Source: Salipiger thiooxidans
GTDB taxonomy: Bacteria; Pseudomonadota; Alphaproteobacteria; Rhodobacterales; Rhodobacteraceae
Assembly (NCBI RefSeq): GCF_900102075.1
Contig: NZ_FNAV01000002.1
Coordinates: forward strand, 124,001 to 188,000
DNA length: 64,000 nt
Direction of reading: 5' to 3'
Made by a program: the position numbers and the translations under genes. A model generated the notes under the pieces. The model saw nothing but the letters and a program-made list of their open reading frames with translations. It searched no databases and had not been told where the DNA came from. Below, piece after piece: positions 58,479 through 64,000 of this stretch. The stretch's first letter is position 1; each line of letters starts with the position of its first letter.

Positions 58479-59589
58479 GGAACCTCCTTGTGGTGAAAAT
58501 GCTGATATCGGGGTCGAGCGCACCGCGCGCGATCATCGGCGCGAGCGCCAGCGCGTGGGCGCCGGCCAGCGTGACCCCGGAGTGGCAGTTGATCGAAAAT
58601 GCGCCGGGCATTGTCTCGGATTGCTCGTAGACCGGCCCGCCATCGGGGCTGAGAATGCGGACGGCGCCCCAGCTCCGGACGATGCGCAGCTTCGCCAGTT
58701 CGGGGAAGCAGCGGATGGCGTTGCGGGCGATGTCGGTCAGCGGCGGCGTCGCCGAAAGGGTCGAGTAGCCGGTGTCTTCGTGGCTGTCGCCGAGCATGAT
58801 CGTGCCCTCCTCGGTCTGCCGCGCCACATGGGTCGGCATCGGCAGGTAGGGCGCGCAGCGCTCGGTCACCAGGATCTGGCCCTTCTCCGGGCGCAGCTTC
58901 GGGTTCACGCCGATCATCGGCGCGAGCTTGGTGTTGCCGTGACCCGCCGCGAGCACCAGCTTGGCGCCGCGGTAGGTCGAGGTGGCGGTCCTGGCGTAGA
59001 AGCCGTCACCGTCCTTGCCGACGCTCACCACCGGGCCGTCGCTGCGGTAGCTGACACCGCGCGCCTTCATGCCCGCGTTGAGCGACCGCAGAAGCCGCAG
59101 CGGGCTCGCGTGGCCGTCATGCCTGCCATAGGAGCCGCCGACGACCTCGTCGCCGAGGCGGATGCCGGGGAGCATTTCCTGCACCTGCTGGCGGTCGAGG
59201 ATCTCGGCCCCGTAGCCCGCCTCGCCGTTCACGTTGTGCATCCGGTGCGCGAGGTTACGGGCGTCGTCGAGTTCCTCGTTCGAGAGGCAAAGCGACATGC
59301 CGCCGGGCTTGTGGTAGTCCGGGCCGATGCCGGTCTGCTCTGCCAGCTCCTCGTTGAACCCGGTCCAGAGATCCGCCGAGCGGCGGGTCCAGCGGGCGTA
59401 GTCGGTCAGGTTCTGGCCCTTGGTCTGCACCCAGACCAGGCCGAAGTTCCCGCGCGAGGCGCGCAGCGCGATGTCGCCCTCGTCGATCACCGTCACCCGC
59501 TCGCCCTCGCGGGCCAGGCCCCAGGCGATGGCGGCGCCCACCAGCCCACCGCCCACGACGAGCGTATCGGCGCTTCGTTCCGTCGTCAT
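58462..59589 (-). CDS. OoxB/DadA-type FAD-dependent dehydrogenase subunit
   Basis: A 375-residue flavoprotein of the DAO family: LVVGGGLVGAAIAWGLAREG, the segment ASRGNFGLVWVQTKG, and C-terminal INCHSGVTLAGAHALALAP. It is adjacent to the small [2Fe-2S] and OoxA-like genes, so it is the natural beta subunit of the heteromeric dehydrogenase. Possible substrates are opines, D-amino acids or hydroxyproline. Its start overlaps the permease stop (ATGA), linking uptake and oxidation. Confidence 0.87.
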   Translation of the reverse strand: MTTERSADTLVVGGGLVGAAIAWGLAREGERVTVIDEGDIALRASRGNFGLVWVQTKGQNLTDYARWTRRSADLWTGFNEELAEQTGIGPDYHKPGGMSLCLSNEELDDARNLAHRMHNVNGEAGYGAEILDRQQVQEMLPGIRLGDEVVGGSYGRHDGHASPLRLLRSLNAGMKARGVSYRSDGPVVSVGKDGDGFYARTATSTYRGAKLVLAAGHGNTKLAPMIGVNPKLRPEKGQILVTERCAPYLPMPTHVARQTEEGTIMLGDSHEDTGYSTLSATPPLTDIARNAIRCFPELAKLRIVRSWGAVRILSPDGGPVYEQSETMPGAFSINCHSGVTLAGAHALALAPMIARGALDPDISIFTTRRFHGEAY

Positions 59590-60389
59590 GCTTTCTTGCC
59601 CTCTCCGATCAGCAGCCTGTCGAGGCCATAGAGGCGATCCACGATCACCATGAGAACCACGCTGAAGATCACCGTAACCGAAGACACCGAGGCCACCAGC
59701 GGGTCCGTCGTCTGCGTGATGTGCGAGAACATCCGCACAGGCAGGGTCGTGGTCGAGGGATTCACGATGAAGACCGAGACCGTCAGCTCGTCGAAGCTGG
59801 TGATGAAGGCCAGCACCCAGCCGCCGACGACACCCGGCATGATCGAGGGCAGCGTGATGCGGCGGAACACGGTCCAGCCGCTGGCGCCGAGGCTCTCGGC
59901 CGCGCGGTCGACGGTCTGGTCGAGCCCGACCACCGCCGCCAGCACCAGCCGCAGGATGAAGGGCGTGATGATGATCGCGTGGCAGGCCATCAGGCCGATG
60001 AAGGTGCCGTTGAGGCCGAAGAGGCTCAGGAACCGCAGGAAGGCGATGCCCAGCACCACGGTCGGCACCATCAGCGGCGACAGGAACAGCGCCTGCAGCG
60101 CCTCGCGGCCGGCGAACCTGCCGCGACCGATGGCGAGCGCCGCCGGGATGGCGAGCACGGTGGCCAGGGTCGCTGCCGCGATGGCGAGCTTGAGGCTGAT
60201 CCACGCCGCGTCGATGAAGTCGGGGTTGTCGAGGATCGCCTTGTACCAGCGCATCGAGATGCCGCTCGGCGGGAACTCGAGAAAGCCCTCGGGGGTCAGC
60301 GACACGCCCAGCACCACGACGATGGGCGCCAGCATGAAAGTGCAGAAGAGCACGTTGAAGATCAGGGCGACAGAGCCGTTGCGGTTCAT
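59586..60389 (-). CDS. ABC transporter permease (PotC type)
   Basis: A 267-residue permease with six helices and the EAA loop AAESLGASGWTVFRRITLPSIMPG; the C-terminal part FDELTVSVFI is typical of PotC-like proteins. It carries polyamines, opines or other small cationic/amino-acid-like compounds in this family. Overlaps both neighbouring genes by 4 bp. Confidence 0.92.
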   Translation of the reverse strand: MNRNGSVALIFNVLFCTFMLAPIVVVLGVSLTPEGFLEFPPSGISMRWYKAILDNPDFIDAAWISLKLAIAAATLATVLAIPAALAIGRGRFAGREALQALFLSPLMVPTVVLGIAFLRFLSLFGLNGTFIGLMACHAIIITPFILRLVLAAVVGLDQTVDRAAESLGASGWTVFRRITLPSIMPGVVGGWVLAFITSFDELTVSVFIVNPSTTTLPVRMFSHITQTTDPLVASVSSVTVIFSVVLMVIVDRLYGLDRLLIGEGKKA

Positions 60390-61234
60390 TGCAGGGCCTC
60401 CCCGTAGCGGCGCTCGACCAGGCGGTTCCAGGTGATCATGATGATCATCACCGCGACCAGCAGCGTCACCGCGATGGCGGCGCCGAGCGGCCAGTTGAGC
60501 GTGTTCATGAACTCGTCATAGACGGTGGTGGCGACGACCTTGACGCGGCGGCCACCGAGGATGGCGGGGGTGGCGAAGGACGAGGCGGCCATCGAGAACA
60601 CGATGAGCGAACCCGACAGGATCCCCGGCACGGTCTGCGGCAGCACGATGCGGCGGAAGACGGTGAAGGGCGAGGCGCCAAGGCTTTCCGCCGCGGCCTC
60701 GGTCGAGGGGTCCTTGCGCTGCAGCGCCGCCCAGACGGCGAGCACCATGAAGGGCACGAAGACGTGGACCAGCGCGAGCACGATGCCGCCCTCGGTGTAC
60801 ATCATCTTGATCGGACGCTCGATCAGGCCCCAGTCCTTCAGGGCGGTGTTGATGACGCCGCGGTTGCCGAGCAGGATCGCCCAGCCCAGCGTGCGCACCA
60901 CCACCGAGATCAGCAGCGGGCCGATAACGATGAGCACCACCACCGAGCGCCAGACCGGCGACAGGCGGTAGAGGATGTAGGCCTGCGGCACGCCGATCAG
61001 CGCGCAGATCGCCGTGGTGGCGAGCGCGATGCCGAAGGTGCGGCCGAAGATCTCCCAGTAGTAGGAATCGCCCAGCACATCGGCGTAGTTGGCAAGGCCG
61101 GTGGTCGGGATGATGCCCTCGTAGAAGTCGAAGGCGTTGAAGCTCAGCACGAAGGTCATGCCGAGCGGCACCAGCAGCAGGACCCCGAACAGGATCAGCG
61201 CCGGCGCGGACATCAGCCAGGGACGCGCGCTCAT
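60386..61234 (-). CDS. ABC transporter permease (PotB type)
   Basis: A 282-residue permease with six helices and the EAA loop AAESLGASPFTVFRRIVLPQTVPG. It forms the channel with the PotC-type partner. Its start overlaps the stop of the ATPase gene (ATGA). Confidence 0.92.
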   Translation of the reverse strand: MSARPWLMSAPALILFGVLLLVPLGMTFVLSFNAFDFYEGIIPTTGLANYADVLGDSYYWEIFGRTFGIALATTAICALIGVPQAYILYRLSPVWRSVVVLIVIGPLLISVVVRTLGWAILLGNRGVINTALKDWGLIERPIKMMYTEGGIVLALVHVFVPFMVLAVWAALQRKDPSTEAAAESLGASPFTVFRRIVLPQTVPGILSGSLIVFSMAASSFATPAILGGRRVKVVATTVYDEFMNTLNWPLGAAIAVTLLVAVMIIMITWNRLVERRYGEALQ

Positions 61235-62298
61235 GACCGGGCGCCCTCCTTCGCGGGCAGGATGCGCAGGTCTTGCGGCGCCCAGACGAGGTGCACGGTG
61301 TCACCGATGTCGGCCTCTCGGTTGCCGGAGTTGCGGCGCGCAACGAGGAACTCGCCCATCGCCGTCTCGATCGCCAGCATCCACTGTGCGCCAAGGAAGA
61401 TCCGCTCGCGCACGGTGCCCGAGACGATGCCCTGCTCGGGGCCCGTCAGCTCGATCCGCTCGGGGCGGATGGCGATCTCGGCAGCGCCGGGAAGCAGCGA
61501 GGCACGCGGGCCCGACAGCGTGATGCCGCCCGAGGTCAGCACCGAACCGGTGTCGGTCGTGCTTTCGAGCCTAGCGGCGAAGTTGTTGCTCTTGCCGAGG
61601 AAGGTCGACACGAAGCTCGACTTCGGCGTCTCGTAGACGTCGAAGGGGCTGTCGACCTGTTGCAGCCGCCCGCCGTTCATCACGACGACGCGGTCGGACA
61701 TGGCCAGCGCCTCGGACTGGTCGTGGGTGACCATCACCGTGGTGACGCCCGCCTCGCGCTGGATGCGGCGCAGCTCGAGCTGCATCTCTTCACGCAGCTT
61801 GGCGTCGAGGTTCGAGAGCGGCTCGTCGAGCAGCAGCAGTTCCGGCTCGATCACCAGCGCCCGGGCAAGCGCCACGCGCTGCCGCTGGCCGCCGGACATG
61901 GCGCGGGGGTAACGGTCGGCGAGCGCGCCGAGGTGGACCATCTCGAGCGCCCGGTCGACGCGGGTCTTCAGCTCCCTGCCGGACACCTTGCGCATCTCGA
62001 GGCCGAAAGAGACGTTCTCGCGCACGGTCATGTGCATGAACAGCGCGTAGGTCTGGAAAACGATCCCGAGGCCGCGCTGGCGGGCGGGAATGGAGGCGAG
62101 GTTGCGCCCGGCGAGTTCGATCCGACCCGAGGTCGGAGTCTCGAAACCGGCGATCATCTGCAGCGTGGTGGTCTTGCCGCAACCCGAGGGCCCCAGCAGC
62201 GAGACGAACTCGCCCTTCTCGACCGTGCAGCTCAGCGAGTCGACGGCCCTGACCTCGCCATAGGTCTTGGTGAGGCCGTCCAGTACCAGAAATGCCAT
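61231..62298 (-). CDS. ABC transporter ATPase (PotA type)
   Basis: A 355-residue ATPase: Walker A GPSGCGKTT, FQTYALFMHM, signature [42 protein letters not shown] and a TOBE domain with AIRPERIEL. The PotA/FbpC-like form fits spermidine-type or opine importers. A stem-loop lies between it and the binding-protein gene. Confidence 0.93.
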   Translation of the reverse strand: MAFLVLDGLTKTYGEVRAVDSLSCTVEKGEFVSLLGPSGCGKTTTLQMIAGFETPTSGRIELAGRNLASIPARQRGLGIVFQTYALFMHMTVRENVSFGLEMRKVSGRELKTRVDRALEMVHLGALADRYPRAMSGGQRQRVALARALVIEPELLLLDEPLSNLDAKLREEMQLELRRIQREAGVTTVMVTHDQSEALAMSDRVVVMNGGRLQQVDSPFDVYETPKSSFVSTFLGKSNNFAARLESTTDTGSVLTSGGITLSGPRASLLPGAAEIAIRPERIELTGPEQGIVSGTVRERIFLGAQWMLAIETAMGEFLVARRNSGNREADIGDTVHLVWAPQDLRILPAKEGARS

Positions 62299-62317
62299 CT
62301 TAGCTCCTGCATGGATG

Positions 62318-62349
62318 GGCGGACGGGGATCGCGCTGCCCCCGCCCGCC
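62318..62349 (-). other. Intercistronic stem-loop after binding-protein gene
   Basis: Arms GGCGG-CGGGG and CCCCG-CCGCC pair around one mismatch, with an 11-nt loop or so, in the 71-bp gap between the binding-protein and ATPase genes (minus strand). No U-tract. Confidence 0.55.
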
Positions 62350-62369
62350 GTATCTGTGTGTGGGTGGAA

Positions 62370-63401
62370 TTACCGTTCGACTTCGCGGGCCCAGCGGCTG
62401 GTCCACTCCTGGCGGGCCGGGTTGATCACGTCCCAGTCGACGGCGACGAGGTCGGCGATCTTGTCACCGTAGGGCAGCACTTCGGCGAGCTCTGCAGGCA
62501 GCTCGGCCTCGGTGTTGACCGGGCCGGCCCCCATGGCGTCGGCGAGACGCACCTGGATTTCCGGGTCCAGCAGGAAGTCGATGAAGGCCTGCGCCTCTTC
62601 CGGCACGTCGCTGTCCACCACCGGGCAGGCGGCGAGCATCAGGGCGACGGCACCCTCTTCGGGATAGGCGAAGGCGGCCGGGAAGCCGGTGTCGGCCAGC
62701 GACTTGGTGCGGCCCGAGCCCCAGATCGAGACGGCGATCTCTTCCGACTGGAAGAGCTCGGACATCTTGCCCGAGGATGGTTCGAACACCAGCACGTTCG
62801 GCGCGATGTCGTTGGCCATGACCTCGAAGCCCGGGTCGATGTCCTCTTCGCCGCCGCCGGCGAGGCGCGCTTCCATGACCAGAGTGTGCAGGCCATAGGT
62901 GTTCGAGATCGGCGGGATCGAGAGGATGCCCTCGAACTTCGGATCCATCAGGTCCTTCCAGCTTGACGGGGCGTCCCAGCCCTCGCGCTCGAACCACTCG
63001 GTGTTGTAGGTGAAGCCGGTGGCGACGAAGCCGATGCCGATGGAGTTCGGGCCGAGCTTGGCGATATCGTAGATGTTCTCCTTGGCCGGGCTGTCGACCA
63101 TGGCGTCGCAGAAGCCAAGCGCGTCGGCCTGGTACATCGGGCCGTCGTCGAGGATCACCACGTCGAGTTCCTGCGCGTTCTTCTGCGCCTGGAGACGGGC
63201 GAGGTTCTCGGTCGAGTTGCCGGGAACGAAGGCGATGGTGACGTCATGCGTCTTCTCGAACTCGGGGATGATGAGTTCCTTCATCAGCGTCTCGAACGAG
63301 CCGCCATAGCCGCCGACAGTCAGCGTCTTGTCCTGCGCCAGCGCCGGAAGCGCGGTGCCCAGGCTCAGGAGGGCCGTCGTCGCAATCGTCTTTTTCAGCA
63401 T
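62370..63401 (-). CDS. ABC transporter substrate-binding protein (PotD-like)
   Basis: A 343-residue periplasmic protein with signal peptide MLKKTIATTALLSLGTALPALA. Mature part QDKTLTVGGYGGSFETLMKELIIPEFEKTHDV, as in spermidine/putrescine-type family 1/8 binding proteins that also include opine and iron-binding members. First gene of the minus-strand uptake and oxidation operon, divergent from the LysR gene. Confidence 0.9.
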   Translation of the reverse strand: MLKKTIATTALLSLGTALPALAQDKTLTVGGYGGSFETLMKELIIPEFEKTHDVTIAFVPGNSTENLARLQAQKNAQELDVVILDDGPMYQADALGFCDAMVDSPAKENIYDIAKLGPNSIGIGFVATGFTYNTEWFEREGWDAPSSWKDLMDPKFEGILSIPPISNTYGLHTLVMEARLAGGGEEDIDPGFEVMANDIAPNVLVFEPSSGKMSELFQSEEIAVSIWGSGRTKSLADTGFPAAFAYPEEGAVALMLAACPVVDSDVPEEAQAFIDFLLDPEIQVRLADAMGAGPVNTEAELPAELAEVLPYGDKIADLVAVDWDVINPARQEWTSRWAREVER

Positions 63402-63470
63402 TTGCCGTATCCCTGTTGGTTGCTTGTGACGCCTAAATGAAGGCCGACGATTGCCAATTCTTTCAAATGA

Positions 63471-63504
63471 GAATAATTCGAACGTTCATTCCATAAAGTT
63501 ATGG
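63471..63504. promoter_or_regulatory. Candidate LysR control sites
   Basis: The 110-bp divergent gap is AT-rich at its centre. Arms GAATnA / TnATTC span 63471-63491, and CCATAAAGTTATGG (63491-63504) is a perfect palindrome with 6-bp arms, 7 bp before the LysR start. One may be the activator or autoregulation site. Confidence 0.4.
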
Positions 63505-63511
63505 GTCATTC

Positions 63512-64000
63512 ATGGCGCGCACGAATATGAGGCAGATCGAGGCCTTCAATGCCGTAATGAAATGCGGGTCCGTGACGCGCGCCGCGGAAACGCTGTTTGT
63601 CAGTCAACCGGCCGTCACGAAGTTGATTCGAGCCTTCGAGGACAGTTGCGGCTTCGCGCTCTTCGAACGCGCGGCCGGCCGGCTGCACCCGACCGCCGAG
63701 GCGCAGCGGCTGTTTCTCGAAACCGAAAAGCTGCTGACCGGGGTGGCGCGGGTCGAGAACGTCGCCCGGGCGATCCGCGACCTCGAACGCGGCGAGGTGG
63801 CCGTCACCGCCTACCCTGCCCTCAGCCTTCGCTTCCTGCCGATCATCGCGTCTGACTTCCTCGCGGAACGGCCTGACGTGCGGCTCGCGATCGAGACCCG
63901 AAACTCGCAGTCGGTCTACGAGGCCATGCTCAACGGATCCTCGGATTTCGGCATCTCCCTCGTCCCGACCAGGCACAGCGGCATCGAGTGCAAGCCCTTC
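63512..64000 (+). CDS. LysR-family regulator, 5' part (cut by window end)
   Basis: The first 163 residues are visible. The winged helix is MRQIEAFNAVMKCGSVTRAAETLFVSQPAVTKLIRAFE, followed by the beginning of the ligand-binding domain (GEVAVTAYPALSLRFLPIIASDFL and SVYEAMLNGSSDFGISL). LysR proteins such as OccR/NocR control octopine/nopaline operons with the same ABC-plus-Oox gene content, so it probably activates the divergent operon. An ATG 15 bp downstream is an alternative start. The rest lies beyond the window. Confidence 0.88.
   Translation, partial: MARTNMRQIEAFNAVMKCGSVTRAAETLFVSQPAVTKLIRAFEDSCGFALFERAAGRLHPTAEAQRLFLETEKLLTGVARVENVARAIRDLERGEVAVTAYPALSLRFLPIIASDFLAERPDVRLAIETRNSQSVYEAMLNGSSDFGISLVPTRHSGIECKPF

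Overview
The window is high-GC, densely packed bacterial DNA. It has no rRNA, tRNA, insertion sequence, prophage or CRISPR array that I can see. The gene set points to a marine or halotolerant alphaproteobacterium of the Rhodobacterales/Roseobacter type: an ectABC-ask ectoine operon, a B12-riboswitch-controlled nrdHIEF, divergent katG/oxyR, and many ABC and TRAP uptake operons with MarR, GntR and LysR regulators. The taxon is inferred from style and content and was not tested.

Layout. 1-4198: the end of a subtilisin-like protease gene, a vanadium-haloperoxidase-type protein, and a winged-helix/TPR regulator. 4232-8761: MarR regulator (ectR-like) divergent from ectA-ectB-ectC-ask, closed by a strong terminator. 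8822-13019: class Ib ribonucleotide reductase nrdHIEF (minus strand) with a promoter and cobalamin riboswitch in its leader. 13124-14958: PepSY membrane protein and a DUF2946-like small protein. 15022-18419: katG and divergent oxyR. 18356-19480: lipoprotein alpha/beta hydrolase.

19602-28685 is the most interesting region. Nine minus-strand genes, mostly overlapping by ATGA, encode a separate Rieske ferredoxin-like subunit, a Rieske-less oxygenase catalytic subunit, a GST-like protein, a guanine/8-oxoguanine-deaminase-type amidohydrolase, a complete BMP-type (nucleoside/purine) ABC importer, and a PHP/CehA-type hydrolase. The Rieske-less oxygenase beside a GST homolog recalls the NdmC/NdmE part of the methylxanthine N7-demethylase. 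I propose a system for uptake and oxidative breakdown of a modified purine. An acylphosphatase-like protein lacking the catalytic Arg lies just upstream.

29166-35795: two-component system divergent from a glucose/mannose-type ABC importer, with three tandem heptamers in the shared promoter. 35837-36825: htpX. 36944-37430: a decayed chimera of a LysR start and a polyamine-binding-protein end. 37631-45549: a GntR-controlled carbohydrate locus (divergent malK-like ATPase; regulator, esterase, importer, TIM-barrel isomerase, Gfo/Idh/MocA dehydrogenase). 46152-54472: a hexuronate/aldonate module (L-galactonate-dehydrogenase-like, UxaB, UxaA; two GntR regulators; a TRAP transporter). 54511-64000: an amino-acid or opine module (PotABCD-type ABC importer, heteromeric OoxABC/HcnABC-type FAD/[2Fe-2S] dehydrogenase, a second FAD oxidase, an Ldh2-family imine/oxo-acid reductase) divergent from a LysR gene cut by the window end.

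Four uptake operons carry a GC-rich stem-loop between the binding-protein gene and the next transporter gene. Most operons have recognisable operator-like palindromes next to their regulator. These sites were read by eye and have not been tested.
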